Shown here piece after piece: positions 26,075 to 34,688 of a stretch of 64,000 nt of DNA (its first letter is position 1; every line of letters begins with the position of its first letter). The translations under genes were made by a program, and so were the position numbers. Source of the stretch: Hymenobacter rigui (GTDB lineage Bacteria > Bacteroidota > Bacteroidia > Cytophagales > Hymenobacteraceae); the NCBI RefSeq assembly GCF_003944715.1, contig NZ_RWIT01000006.1, positions 176,260 through 240,259 of the forward strand, read 5' to 3'. The notes under the pieces were generated by a model, which saw nothing but the letters and a program-made list of their open reading frames with translations, did no database searches and was not told the origin of the DNA.

Positions 26075-27079
26075 ATGCATCTCATCACGCTCATCCCCGG
26101 CGACGGCATTGGCCCCGAAATCACGAAAGCAGTAACCGATATTTTCGCGGCGGCCCAGGTGCCCGTGCAGTGGGAGGAACAGAACGCCGGCCAGACCACC
26201 TTCGACCAGTCGGGCGAGCTGATTCCGCAGGCCCTGCTCACGTCGCTGGAGAAGAACAAGGTGGCCCTGAAAGGTCCCATCACCACGCCGGTAGGCAAGG
26301 GCTTCCGCAGCATCAACGTAACGCTGCGCCAGAAGTACGACCTGTACCAGAACGTACGCCCCAGCAAAACCACAGCTGGTATCAAGACCCGCTACGAGGG
26401 CATTGACCTGGTGCTGTTCCGCGAGAACACCGAGGGCCTGTACGCCGGCCTGGAAATCTGGGATGAGCACAACGGCATTGGCGACTCCATTGCCCGCGTG
26501 ACGGTGAAAGGTGCCCGCAACATCTGCCGCGCGGCCTTTGCCTACGCCGCCAAGCACGGCCGCAAAAAGGTAACGCTGGCCCACAAAGCCAACATCCTGA
26601 AAGTGCCCGGCAAAATCATGCTGGACGCGGCCCAGGAAGCCGCCCGCGAGTTTCCGCAGGTGCAGTACGAGGAGAAAATCATCGACAATATGTGCATGCA
26701 GCTGGTGGGCAAGCCCGAGCAGTTTGATGTGATTGTGACCACCAACCTGTTCGGCGACATCCTCTCCGATCTGTGCGCCGGCCTGGTAGGCGGCCTGGGC
26801 GTGGTAGCCGGTGCCAACATCGGCGACGACATGGCCATCTTCGAGGCTGTGCACGGCTCGGCTCCCGACATTGCCGGCCAGGGCAAAGCCAACCCCACTG
26901 CTCTGCTCCGCTCGGCCCTGATGATGCTCCACCACATTGGAGAGCACGAGCAGGCCGTGAAAATCGAAAAAGCCCTGGAGCTGACCCTGCAGGACAAAGC
27001 CAAGTGCACCGGCGACTTGGGCGGCTCGGCTTCCACCTCGGAATTCGCCCAAGCCATCATCGACAACCTGGGCAAATAG
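26075..27079 (+). CDS. NAD-dependent isocitrate dehydrogenase
   Basis: A 334-residue member of the isocitrate/isopropylmalate dehydrogenase family, converting isocitrate to 2-oxoglutarate with NAD in the citric acid cycle. It begins MHLITLIPGDGIGPEITKAV. The substrate loop RENTEGLYAG at about residues 121-130 is that of isocitrate dehydrogenases, not the RELTGG of isopropylmalate dehydrogenases. The metal/NAD signature NLFGDILSDLCAGLVGG is at about 224-240, and HGSAPDIAGQGKANPTA at about 262-278. The ATG at 26075 is preferred because it starts exactly at the family N-terminus. Confidence 0.93.
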   Translation: MHLITLIPGDGIGPEITKAVTDIFAAAQVPVQWEEQNAGQTTFDQSGELIPQALLTSLEKNKVALKGPITTPVGKGFRSINVTLRQKYDLYQNVRPSKTTAGIKTRYEGIDLVLFRENTEGLYAGLEIWDEHNGIGDSIARVTVKGARNICRAAFAYAAKHGRKKVTLAHKANILKVPGKIMLDAAQEAAREFPQVQYEEKIIDNMCMQLVGKPEQFDVIVTTNLFGDILSDLCAGLVGGLGVVAGANIGDDMAIFEAVHGSAPDIAGQGKANPTALLRSALMMLHHIGEHEQAVKIEKALELTLQDKAKCTGDLGGSASTSEFAQAIIDNLGK

Positions 27080-27095
27080 GTTCTCGCGTATAAAA

Positions 27096-27200
27096 GAACG
27101 TCATTCCGAGCGGAGCCGAGGAATCTCGCGTGTTGATGTTGTAGAAGTAACTCTACCGTCAGCACGCGAGATTCCTCGGCTGCGCTCGGAATGACGTTCT
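27096..27200. repeat. AACGTCATTCCGAG inverted repeat, about 44-bp arms
   Basis: Left arm 27096-27139 starts AGAACGTCATTCCGAGCGGA; right arm 27157-27200 ends GCTCGGAATGACGTTCT. Pairing is nearly complete over 44 bp with a 17-nt centre, the longest stem in the window. It carries the CTCGCGTG(C/T)TGA word also present at 25322-25438 and 16442. Confidence 0.9.
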
Positions 27201-27265
27201 AATACCAACAATCAATTACCTTTAACGCCCTGAAGACCACCGACGGACTTCTTTTCCTGATCCTT

Positions 27266-27793
27266 ATGAAACGTACGCTGTTTTCTGCCGTTCTGCTTTC
27301 CGGCGCGCTGCTGATGGGCGCCTGCAACAACAATAAGACCGCTGAGGTGGGCACCGAGGGCATGAATGCCGCCGCTGCCAACGCCAACGAGGCCGCTGCC
27401 AACCCCACCGTTGACAACCCCAACGTAACCAACGAAACGGAGGCCCCGAACCCCAACGCCCCGGTAATGACCTTCGCCGTATCGGAGCACGATTTCGGCG
27501 ACATCAAGCCCGGCGAAGTGGTGAAGCACACCTTTGAATTCACCAACACCGGCAAGTCGCCGCTGCTGATTGAGAATGCTACGGCCAGCTGCGGCTGCAC
27601 CACGCCCAACTGGACCAAGGAGCCCATTCAGCCCGGCGCTAAAGGCACCATCGACGTGCAGTTCGACTCGCACGGCAAAATGGGTATGCAGAATAAAGAG
27701 GTTGCCATTCAGGCCAACACCCAGCCCAGCATCACCAAAGTGGTGATTAAAGCCAACGTGCTGAGCGAGGGCCAGAACGGTCCCACCCGCTAA
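27266..27793 (+). CDS. DUF1573 lipoprotein
   Basis: A 175-residue lipoprotein: signal MKRTLFSAVLLSGALLMGAC with lipidated Cys20, an Asn/Ala-rich linker, then a DUF1573 beta-sandwich at about residues 68-165 with the family motif HDFGDIKPGEVVKHTFEFTN and ASCGCTTPNWTKEPIQPG. DUF1573 resembles an Ig-like/ASPM-type fold; role unknown. In Bacteroidetes it is often found beside yajC, as here. Confidence 0.92.
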   Translation: MKRTLFSAVLLSGALLMGACNNNKTAEVGTEGMNAAAANANEAAANPTVDNPNVTNETEAPNPNAPVMTFAVSEHDFGDIKPGEVVKHTFEFTNTGKSPLLIENATASCGCTTPNWTKEPIQPGAKGTIDVQFDSHGKMGMQNKEVAIQANTQPSITKVVIKANVLSEGQNGPTR

Positions 27794-27820
27794 GCCATAC
27801 ACTGCCCCAGCGGGGCTTTA

Positions 27821-27871
27821 CAGAAAGTTGAGGCATGACCAACCGGTCAGCGCTTCAACTTTCTGGTTTTT
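27821..27871 (+). terminator. Terminator after DUF1573 gene
   Basis: CAGAAAGTTGAGGC pairs (one mismatch) with GCTTCAACTTTCTG, followed by GTTTTT. Confidence 0.85.
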
Positions 27872-27894
27872 AGTGTTTACCAGATTTCACTCGC

Positions 27895-28215
27895 ATGCTC
27901 GCAACCCTATTTCTACAAGCTGCCCCCGCAACGGGTAGCAGCCTGATCAGCTACCTGCCTATTGTGGGGATGGTCATTGTCATGTACTTCTTCATGATCC
28001 GGCCCCAGCAGAAGCGTTCCGCTGACGCCAAAAAATTCCGGGCCGCGCTGGGCAAAGGCTCCAATGTGGTAACCATTGGCGGGTTGCACGGTAAAGTGGT
28101 GGACCTGACTGAGGAGACTGTGACGGTAGAAGTGGACAAAGGCGTGCGCCTACGCTTCGACCGCTCGGCTATTGCTCGCGAAGTGACCAGCAAAAACGCT
28201 ACGCCCGCCGCGTAG
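27895..28215 (+). CDS. yajC: Preprotein translocase accessory subunit YajC
   Basis: A 106-residue inner-membrane protein that associates with SecDF and the SecYEG translocon. It has one transmembrane helix at about residues 20-40 (SYLPIVGMVIVMYFFMIRPQ) running into the invariant RPQQKR motif, then a small beta domain (GSNVVTIGGLHGKVVDLTEE) typical of YajC. Its position before a CdaR/YbbR-like gene and coaE is common in this phylum. Confidence 0.95.
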   Translation: MLATLFLQAAPATGSSLISYLPIVGMVIVMYFFMIRPQQKRSADAKKFRAALGKGSNVVTIGGLHGKVVDLTEETVTVEVDKGVRLRFDRSAIAREVTSKNATPAA

Positions 28216-28375
28216 TGCCCGGCGTTACCTGCTGCAAAGGCCCCGGCCAAAGTATCCTTTCAGGCTACCCCAGTTTGGAAAGGTGCTTTAGTCGGGGCTT
28301 CGGCGTATCTAGGGGCAGTAGCACCGCAACCGGCTAGTTAGTACCTTGCCAGCCCCCATCATTCTGCCCGTTGCT

Positions 28376-29329
28376 GTGTCGTCTGTTCGTCCTACCCGTT
28401 GGCTGCGCTGGTTTATCAACCCGTTTTACGGGCAGGAGCGGAGCTATTGGCGGGCCGTAACGGCGTGCTTCCTGGTAGCCAGTACCTTCTGGCTGCTCAA
28501 TGCTCTCAACAAGACGTACACCACGCGTATTACTTACCCACTGGCCTGGCGCTACGACGAAAGCCGCTTTGTGCCGGTGCAGCCGCTGCCCACGGAGGTG
28601 CCTGTAAACGTAACCGGCCGTGGCTGGAAGCTACTGCGGCGGCAACTGCTGCTGGACGTAAAACCTGCCGAGTTGACGCTGAGTACGCCCGCCACTACCC
28701 GCTACCTCACGGCCCGTGCTTTGCGGCCGGCGCTGCAGCAGGCCATGGAAGGCCTGCAGTTCAACTACCTGCTCTCGGATACGTTGTGGGTGGAGCTGGA
28801 CCGGCTGGTGAGCCGCCGGGTGCCCCTGGCTTTGAGCCCGGCAACCAACGGGCTGGCCCTGCCCTATGATGCCCGGTTTGAGCCCGCGCAGGTTGTGTTT
28901 CGGGGTCCGGAAAGCAAAATCAGCACCCTGCCCGACCCGTACCCGGTGCATCTGCCCACGGCCCCGGCCGGCTCCAGCACCGGCGACATCCGGGTGCCCA
29001 TTGGCGGCCCGGATCTGGTGCAGACCAACGTGCAGGACGTGCGCGTACGGCTGCTGCGCCGCCCGGTTATTACCATTCCGGTAGATGTGGTGCCCGAACT
29101 GCTGGATGCCCCGGCGGGCCGAAAGTATAGCTTCACGCCGGCTACTGTGCGGGTGCGGCTGCAGTTTTTTCCGGAAGATACGGTCGGCTTCCGGCCTGAG
29201 CAGGTGCGGGTACAGCTGCACTACGGCCAGTTTACCAACCAGGATTCCAGCCTGCGCCCCTTCCTGTCGGAGAAACCGGCCCGGGCCCGGGGCTACCTGG
29301 TGCTCACGCGCGGCGTAAAGGTGCGGTAG
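28376..29329 (+). CDS. YbbR/CdaR-like protein
   Basis: A 317-residue protein with an N-terminal transmembrane helix (YWRAVTACFLVASTFWLLNALN, about residues 26-47 in two parts) and an extracytoplasmic region made of repeated beta domains of the YbbR type (about 65-140, 145-225, 230-310). In Firmicutes such proteins (CdaR) regulate the cyclic-di-AMP synthase CdaA; no cdaA is in this window. The GTG at 28376 (VSSVRPTRWLRWF) is preferred over a TTG ten codons upstream. Next to yajC and coaE, a conserved Bacteroidetes arrangement. Confidence 0.8.
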   Translation: MSSVRPTRWLRWFINPFYGQERSYWRAVTACFLVASTFWLLNALNKTYTTRITYPLAWRYDESRFVPVQPLPTEVPVNVTGRGWKLLRRQLLLDVKPAELTLSTPATTRYLTARALRPALQQAMEGLQFNYLLSDTLWVELDRLVSRRVPLALSPATNGLALPYDARFEPAQVVFRGPESKISTLPDPYPVHLPTAPAGSSTGDIRVPIGGPDLVQTNVQDVRVRLLRRPVITIPVDVVPELLDAPAGRKYSFTPATVRVRLQFFPEDTVGFRPEQVRVQLHYGQFTNQDSSLRPFLSEKPARARGYLVLTRGVKVR

Positions 29330-29458
29330 GAGAGTTGAATGATGAAATGGTGATGCCTTAGCGGAGTAGCGGGCACTTTCATGGCTATCAACTCCTACAT
29401 TCTGTCTTCTCGTGCCATACCCCCCAATTCATAACTCATCATTCATAACTCAACTCTC
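29330..29458. repeat. Inverted repeat with ATGATGAAT/AACTCA words
   Basis: Left arm 29330-29352 (GAGAGTTGAATGATGAAATG) pairs with part of the right arm 29426-29458, in which the words TTCATAACTCA and TCATTCATAACTCAACTCTC overlap as tandem copies. It begins at the stop of the ybbR-like gene and ends just before coaE. Confidence 0.7.
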
Positions 29459-29466
29459 CCCAGCGT

Positions 29467-30060
29467 ATGCTGCAAATCGGAATTACGGGCGGAATCGGTT
29501 CCGGCAAGAGCGTGGTGTGCCGGCTGTTTCAGGTGCTGGACGCGCCGGTGTACGACTCGGATGCCCGCGCCAAATGGGTAATGGCCCACGATGCGCAGTT
29601 GCGCGACGAGCTGACGGCTGCTTTTGGTCCCGAAACCTTCGATGCCCAGGGCCAGCTTAACCGCGCCTACCTAGCCCGCGTGGCCTTCCCCGACCCGGTG
29701 CAGCTGGCCCGCCTTAATTCGCTGGTACACCCGCATGTAGGCCGTGATTTTGCGGAATGGGCGACTGCCCGCCAAGCCGAGGGCCACGCCTACATCCTTA
29801 AAGAAGCCGCCCTGCTCTACGAATCGGGCGCGTACCGACAGCTTGATCGGGTTATCACCGTGTTTGCCCCCCAGACCCTGCGCCAGGCCCGGGTGCTGCG
29901 CCGCGACCCGCACCGCACCCCCGAGGATATCCTCACCATCATCGGCAAGCAGATGAGTGAGGAGGAGAAACTGGCCCGCGCCGATTACGTGGTCCATAAC
30001 GACGACGAGCAACTGCTCATTCCGCAGGTGCTGAAGCTGGACGCGGAGTTTCGGGCGTAG
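29467..30060 (+). CDS. coaE: Dephospho-CoA kinase
   Basis: CoaE phosphorylates dephospho-CoA to coenzyme A, the last step of CoA synthesis. The 197-residue protein begins MLQIGITGGIGSGKSVVCRL, with the P-loop GGIGSGKS at residues 8-15, the substrate region VYDSDARAKWVM, and the C-terminal RADYVVHND motif. Length is standard for the family. Confidence 0.96.
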   Translation: MLQIGITGGIGSGKSVVCRLFQVLDAPVYDSDARAKWVMAHDAQLRDELTAAFGPETFDAQGQLNRAYLARVAFPDPVQLARLNSLVHPHVGRDFAEWATARQAEGHAYILKEAALLYESGAYRQLDRVITVFAPQTLRQARVLRRDPHRTPEDILTIIGKQMSEEEKLARADYVVHNDDEQLLIPQVLKLDAEFRA

Positions 30061-30254
30061 AGACGCAATATCTTGCGTCTTGTCATTGCTGATGTTGCTT
30101 GTCCAGAACCAATCGTTCAACGACGAGACGCAAGATGTTGCGTCTCTACACGCAAAAGCCCCTGACGCCAGCACGGACGTCAGGGGCTTTCTGCTGTTCA
30201 AGAGTTGGCGCTTTGGTAAGGACGGATTGCTTCGTCGTGCCTCCTCTAAATGAC
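30057..30254. repeat. Three-part composite repeat
   Basis: First, arms at 30057-30080 (GTAGAGACGCAATATCTTGC) and 30126-30149 pair over 24 bp. Second, an inner terminator-like hairpin at 30153-30194 has AAAGCCCCTGACG against CGTCAGGGGCTTT. Third, a right-end fragment GGATTGCTTCGTCGTGCCTC then AAATGACAG at 30223-30254 lacks its left partner. Parts two and three match the elements at 5755 and 20431, so this looks like a broken or swapped composite. It begins at the coaE stop codon. Confidence 0.8.
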
Positions 30255-30261
30255 AGTGTTG

Positions 30262-31434
30262 CTACCGAATAATCGGGCACCGTTCGAAGGGGCGGGTGCG
30301 GTCGAACTGGTAGCGGTAGGTGGTGTGGGTTTTGTAGATGCGGGCCCCGATGGAGCGCGTGACGGCCAGCATGCGGGGGTTAAAGTCGCCAATCCAGTTC
30401 ATTTCGATGTCGTGGTAGCCGGCGCGCATGAACTCGTGGCGGGCGTGCACCATCAAGGCGCTTTCCACGCCCTTGCCCTGCCAGGCCGGCACCACCCCGA
30501 AGATGACGCCGAACAGCTTTTTGTCGCGCCGCTGCTCGTATTTGCGCTTTTCCCAGAGGAAGCGCAGCTTGGCCCACAGGTTGAAGTTGCGGCCCACGTG
30601 CTTGAAAATCTGGTTCAGCTCGGGCAGGCTCACGAAGAAAGCCACCGGCTCCTCGCCGGCGTAGGCAAACCACAAAATCCGCTCATCCAGCACTGGTTTC
30701 ATCTGCTTCACTAGGTCGCGGGCCTTGTCCAGGCTCATGGGGTTGATGCCGCTGTGGTTGGCCCAGGCTAGGTTGTAGACGTGGTGGAAGTCGCGGGCCA
30801 ACTTCTCGGCGTCGCGCTTGTTGGCGTGGCGGAAGCTGAACTCAGGGTGCTCCTGGGCGTATCGCTCGGCGGCTTTGTCGAAGGTGGGGTGCAGGGCGGT
30901 GGCCACTTCGCGGTAGCAGGTGTACTGCTTGAAATAGAGCTGGAAGCCGTAGTTCTCGAACAGCTGCTGGTAGTAGGGCTGGTGGAAGAACATGCCGTAG
31001 TTGGGCTCGGTGAAGCCATCCGTGAGCAGCCCCCAGAACCGGTCCCGCTCCCCGAAGTTGATGGGCCCGTCCATGGCCGCCAGCCCGCGCTGGGCCAGCC
31101 ACTGCCGGCAGGCCTCGAACAGCTCGTTGGCGGCCGCCTGGTCGTCGATGCACTCGAAAAAGCCCATGCCGCCCACCGGCTGGGTGGGGTCGGGCTGGGG
31201 CGTTTCGTGGTTGATGAAAGCCGCCACCCGGCCGATGACCGTGCCGGCCGCATCGGTCAGCACCCACCGGATGGCCTCGCCATGGGCGAAGTTGTGGTTC
31301 TTCTGCGGGTCGAACACCGCTTCAATCTCCTGATCGAGCGGCGAAATCCACTGGGGCTGGTTCTGATAAATCCGGGCGGGCAAATCCAGAAACTGCCGGA
31401 CGCGGGCCGGCGAATTCACTTCAAGCAAAGGCAT
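30262..31434 (-). CDS. GNAT-like acyltransferase, unknown substrate
   Basis: A 390-residue cytoplasmic protein. The C-terminal half has a GNAT-like core (LWFAYAGEEPVAFFVSLPEL, then FGVVPAWQGKGVESALMVHA as the acyl-CoA loop at about residues 322-341), and the N-terminal part has a second partial fold (VLTDAAGTVIGRVAAFIN). Proteins like this are common in Bacteroidetes genomes without known function. The ATG at 31434 (MPLLEVNSPARV) is used; 16 additional codons upstream fall in the repeat. Substrate and pathway unknown. Confidence 0.8.
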   Translation of the reverse strand: MPLLEVNSPARVRQFLDLPARIYQNQPQWISPLDQEIEAVFDPQKNHNFAHGEAIRWVLTDAAGTVIGRVAAFINHETPQPDPTQPVGGMGFFECIDDQAAANELFEACRQWLAQRGLAAMDGPINFGERDRFWGLLTDGFTEPNYGMFFHQPYYQQLFENYGFQLYFKQYTCYREVATALHPTFDKAAERYAQEHPEFSFRHANKRDAEKLARDFHHVYNLAWANHSGINPMSLDKARDLVKQMKPVLDERILWFAYAGEEPVAFFVSLPELNQIFKHVGRNFNLWAKLRFLWEKRKYEQRRDKKLFGVIFGVVPAWQGKGVESALMVHARHEFMRAGYHDIEMNWIGDFNPRMLAVTRSIGARIYKTHTTYRYQFDRTRPFERCPIIR

Positions 31435-31477
31435 GGGAAAGGCAATTGGCAATGGGCAATTGGAAAGGAGCGGTGCT

Positions 31478-31577
31478 GTCATCCTGAGCGACGACGAAGG
31501 ACCTTACCATGCCAGCACGAGTCGTTGTTACGAGTATCGTTCTACTGTCATAAGGTCCTTCGCAAGCTCAGGATGAC
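31478..31577. repeat. GTCATCCTGAGC-type inverted repeat
   Basis: Left arm 31478-31506 (GTCATCCTGAGCGACGACGA then AGGACCTTA) pairs with right arm 31551-31577 (TAAGGTCCTTCGCAAGCTCA then GGATGAC). It lies between two minus-strand genes. Confidence 0.85.
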
Positions 31578-31592
31578 CGCCCCACTAATTGC

Positions 31593-33215
31593 TCACCGAT
31601 TTTTTTCAAAGACGGACAGCAATTTAAGGCCATTTACGCGGCGCACGTACACTTCACGGCCCAGGAAGTCGGGGTAGGGGCCGGGGTGCCAGCGGTAGGT
31701 GGTGAGGAAGTAGCGGGCCTGGGCCGGCGGCACCATGCTGAGGCGGGCGCGCTCTTTGGGCGGCAGCAGTAGCTGGGCGTTGTGCAGCATCAGGGCCGTG
31801 CGGGCCTCGGTAGCGACAGTTACGGTGGCGCTGGAATCGTGGGCCATAATCCACTCCACCCCCTCCCGGCCCGAGAGGCCCCAGTAGTCGCGCTCAAACA
31901 GCCGCTCAGCGGTGGGGCCTGGCAGAAAGCTGAAATACACGTTCTGGTAGGGGTGGTCGAGCACCATGCGCAGGGCGGTGTGGCCGAGGCCGAGGACCAG
32001 CAAACCAGCCGCCGCATAACCCGCCAGTAGGGCCGGCCGAGTGGTAGCCCGTTGCCAGCCGCGCCAAGCCGCCTGCGCCCCGCGCCCCGCCAGCAGCAGC
32101 AGGGCCGGGTACACGAAATACAGGTGCCGCCACCCGTCATATACCACCGAGTGCAGCACGATAATGGCCAGCAGCGGCCCGAAAAACCAGGCCAGCACCA
32201 GTAAATCCTGTCGGCCGGCGGTGGTGCGGAGCCAAACCAGCGGCCCGCGTACGGCAGCGGCCACCACTACGGCTACCCCCGCCAGAAACAGCGCCACGTA
32301 CGGCAGCGGCGTGGTGACCAGTATCCAGACGGGCACGTAATGCCAGGGCAGCTCCCGTACCGATATTTCCTGGCCCAGGTACAGCGTAAGCATATCGGCG
32401 CGGTAGCGGCTGAAGCTGCTGAAGGCGGCCGTAAAGTGCTGCCAGGGCTGCTCCCACAGATAGGGCCAGCCGGCTATTACCACGGCTACCAGCAATGGGG
32501 CCATCAGCAGCAGGCCTGCCCCCAACCGCCGCCACAAAGCTGGCCGGGCCCAGGCTTCCAGGCCCGCAAACCCAATGGTAAGGGCCGCCAGCAGCACGCC
32601 CATAGTGCGTACGTCAATGGCAGCGCCCACCGCCACGGCGTGCAGGGCTGCCCGCGGCCAAGTAGGCCGCCGCAGCCACCGCTGCAGCGTGCCGATGCCC
32701 ACGGTGAAAAACCCCAGAAACACGAGGTCCTTGTAGTTGTAGAACGATTCGGCAAACATCCTCGGGGAGAGCACCAGGGACGCCGCCACGACCAGCCCCC
32801 ACGGGCCGCTGCTCAGGTAGCGCGCCCCCACCCGGTACACGGCGTAGGTGCCCGCCACGCAGGTCAGCCAGATGACGAGGTGGCGGAAAAAGTACACGTC
32901 GCGGGAGTCCTCCACCCGGGCCACCTTCTCCAGCACCACCAGCGGCAGCTGGTAGAACACGCCGTGGTCCACATCCTGATTTTCGCTCATGTCCGGAATC
33001 TGGGCGAAGGTGGCTTGGCGATGGGCCAGCGCGGGGGCCAGTTTCAGGGCCACGTACTTGGCGTTGATGATGCCGTTGAGCCGGTCCAGCTGCTCGTCCC
33101 AGCCCACGCCGTAGTCGCGGTGCAAAGCCACGCCCAGCAGCGTCAGCAGCCCGAAAAACGCGCCCACCAGCCAACGAAACCAAACGGGGCGGGCGGGAGC
33201 AGGGGTAGAAGGCAT
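31593..33215 (-). CDS. GT39-like polytopic membrane glycosyltransferase (paralogue 1)
   Basis: A 540-residue protein with about 10-12 predicted transmembrane helices. The first extracytoplasmic loop carries DYGVGWDEQLDRLNG, the acidic pair expected at the active site of GT39/PMT/ArnT-type transferases that use a polyprenyl-phosphate sugar donor. The C-terminal portion has a periplasmic domain (YFLTTYRWHPGPYPDFLG). It is clearly a paralogue of 34663-36276: shared patterns include WDE-D-LNG, VDHGV-F-LPL, and FAESFYNYKDLVFL. The ATG at 33215 (MPSTPAPARP) is preferred. It likely glycosylates a surface polymer, lipid or protein; acceptor unknown. Confidence 0.8.
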   Translation of the reverse strand: MPSTPAPARPVWFRWLVGAFFGLLTLLGVALHRDYGVGWDEQLDRLNGIINAKYVALKLAPALAHRQATFAQIPDMSENQDVDHGVFYQLPLVVLEKVARVEDSRDVYFFRHLVIWLTCVAGTYAVYRVGARYLSSGPWGLVVAASLVLSPRMFAESFYNYKDLVFLGFFTVGIGTLQRWLRRPTWPRAALHAVAVGAAIDVRTMGVLLAALTIGFAGLEAWARPALWRRLGAGLLLMAPLLVAVVIAGWPYLWEQPWQHFTAAFSSFSRYRADMLTLYLGQEISVRELPWHYVPVWILVTTPLPYVALFLAGVAVVVAAAVRGPLVWLRTTAGRQDLLVLAWFFGPLLAIIVLHSVVYDGWRHLYFVYPALLLLAGRGAQAAWRGWQRATTRPALLAGYAAAGLLVLGLGHTALRMVLDHPYQNVYFSFLPGPTAERLFERDYWGLSGREGVEWIMAHDSSATVTVATEARTALMLHNAQLLLPPKERARLSMVPPAQARYFLTTYRWHPGPYPDFLGREVYVRRVNGLKLLSVFEKNR

Positions 33216-33240
33216 ACGGGCAGGAATAGAATGGCCGGCT

Positions 33241-33316
33241 GTCATTCCGAGCGGAGCGAGGAATCTGAAGTAATCAGCGAAGGAAAATCCAGATTCCTCG
33301 CTCCGCCCGGAATGAC
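33241..33316. repeat. GTCATTCCGAGCG-type inverted repeat
   Basis: The left arm GTCATTCCGAGCGGAGCGAG pairs with the right arm CTCGCTCCGCCCGGAATGAC, continuing inward through GAATCT/AGATTC. It sits between divergent membrane-protein genes. Confidence 0.88.
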
Positions 33317-33392
33317 AAGCGGGCGGCTGGAAAGCTGCGGAAACGCCGCTAAATTCGGCAATTCATTCTCAATCCTTATTTTCCATTCTCTA

Positions 33393-34688
33393 GTGCTGCG
33401 CTCCATTCCCCGCTACATCTGGCCCGTGGCCGCGCTGCTGCTCGTCGTTCGGCTGGCGCTCAACCTGGGCCTGAACCCCGGGCTGGAATGGAACTACGAT
33501 GAGCGCCGCAACGGCCGCATTGCCGATAACTACCTGGCCGGCAGGGGCTACGTCAGCCTCGACCCCGAGCGGAAGCAGCTCCGCCCCGATTCCTTCCACG
33601 CCAGCTTTCCGGTGTTCGTGTACGTGGGCTGGAGCCGCGCCGGCCTGCCCCGGCACTACCTTACGCTGCTGGTGTACGCCGCCGCGGCCGGCCTGTATTT
33701 GGTGGGCGGGCTGTACGTGCAGCGCACGTTGCGCTACTTCGGGCTGGCCCCAGGGGCGGCCTGGGCAGGGGCGGGGCTCTGGGCGGTGTCGCCGGGGGTG
33801 GTGTACTACATCGGGGCGTTCTGGTGGTTCGAAAACCTGGCCCTGCCGCTGCTGATTCTGGTGGTGTACAAGCTGCTGCGGCTGCACGGCGGGCGGCCCC
33901 TGCGCTGGCCCGATGCCCTGCTGATTACGGCCAGCGTGGTGCTGTCGTGCCTGTTGCGGGGGTACCTGCTGGCGGTGTACGGGTTGCTGTTCGCGGTATT
34001 TCTGGGGTTGATGAGCTGGAAGCCGGCCCGGCCGCGGCAGGCGGCCTGGGGTCTGGGCCTGGGGCTGCTGCTGGCCCTGGGGCTGGCGCACGCGCCCATC
34101 TTCCTGAAAAACCACCGCCTGTTCGGGGCCTACACGCTCAGCAACCAGGCCGGCTTCGAGCTGTTGCAGGGCCATAACTCCATCACGCAGGGCCGCTTCA
34201 TGTTTGACTGGGACGAGCGTCAGAGGCCGTTCGACCAGTTTGTGCGCCGGCATATTCCGCAGCTCGATTCCCTGAATCAGTACCAGGAAAGTCAGGCCCG
34301 GGCCCGGCTGGCGCGGGAGTGGGTAGCGGCGCACCCGGCCGGGGAGCTGCGCCTCTGGGCGCGGAAAACGGCTTTGTTCTTCTCCCCCGAAAACTTCATT
34401 GCCGACGCGCCCCGCACGCCCTGGAACCCTTTCACGGCGCTTACACTCCTGGCTTTTTTCGGGGTGCTGGTGCTCACGCTGGGGCGCTACCGGGGCCTGC
34501 GCTTCCGCGCCGCCGATGCACTGCTGCTCACGCCACTGGTAGCCACGTGGCTGCTGAGTCTGGTGTTTTTTGTGGGGTTCCGGTGGCGGTTTTTTGCCGA
34601 GCCGGCCCTGCTGCTGTTTCCAATGCTGGTGGCCGGGCGGCTGGGCTGGCTTCGGTCGGGGCCTACTGCTCAGGATACTGATAGATAG
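33393..34688 (+). CDS. Polytopic membrane protein, GT39-like
   Basis: A 431-residue protein with about 9-10 transmembrane helices. After the first helix the loop reads GLEWNYDERRNGRIADNYLA, an acidic motif like the D/E pair in GT39-type glycosyltransferases; other conserved-looking sites include a WWFENLALPLLIL helix and HRLFGAYTLSNQAGF. The reading frame is open for 350 codons further upstream, but that part is antisense to the neighbouring gene. The GTG at 33393 gives a sensible membrane N-terminus (VLRSIPRYIWPVAALLLVV). It runs divergently from paralogue 1 and overlaps the end of paralogue 2 by 26 bp tail to tail. Acceptor unknown. Confidence 0.75.
   Translation: MLRSIPRYIWPVAALLLVVRLALNLGLNPGLEWNYDERRNGRIADNYLAGRGYVSLDPERKQLRPDSFHASFPVFVYVGWSRAGLPRHYLTLLVYAAAAGLYLVGGLYVQRTLRYFGLAPGAAWAGAGLWAVSPGVVYYIGAFWWFENLALPLLILVVYKLLRLHGGRPLRWPDALLITASVVLSCLLRGYLLAVYGLLFAVFLGLMSWKPARPRQAAWGLGLGLLLALGLAHAPIFLKNHRLFGAYTLSNQAGFELLQGHNSITQGRFMFDWDERQRPFDQFVRRHIPQLDSLNQYQESQARARLAREWVAAHPAGELRLWARKTALFFSPENFIADAPRTPWNPFTALTLLAFFGVLVLTLGRYRGLRFRAADALLLTPLVATWLLSLVFFVGFRWRFFAEPALLLFPMLVAGRLGWLRSGPTAQDTDR

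Noticed and set aside
32340..33392. Upstream extension of the plus-strand GT39-like ORF (about 350 extra codons)
   Set aside because: It lies fully antisense to the minus-strand GT39-like gene and to the repeat; the sequence is Gln/His/Pro-rich and not protein-like. A GTG at 33393 gives a normal membrane N-terminus.
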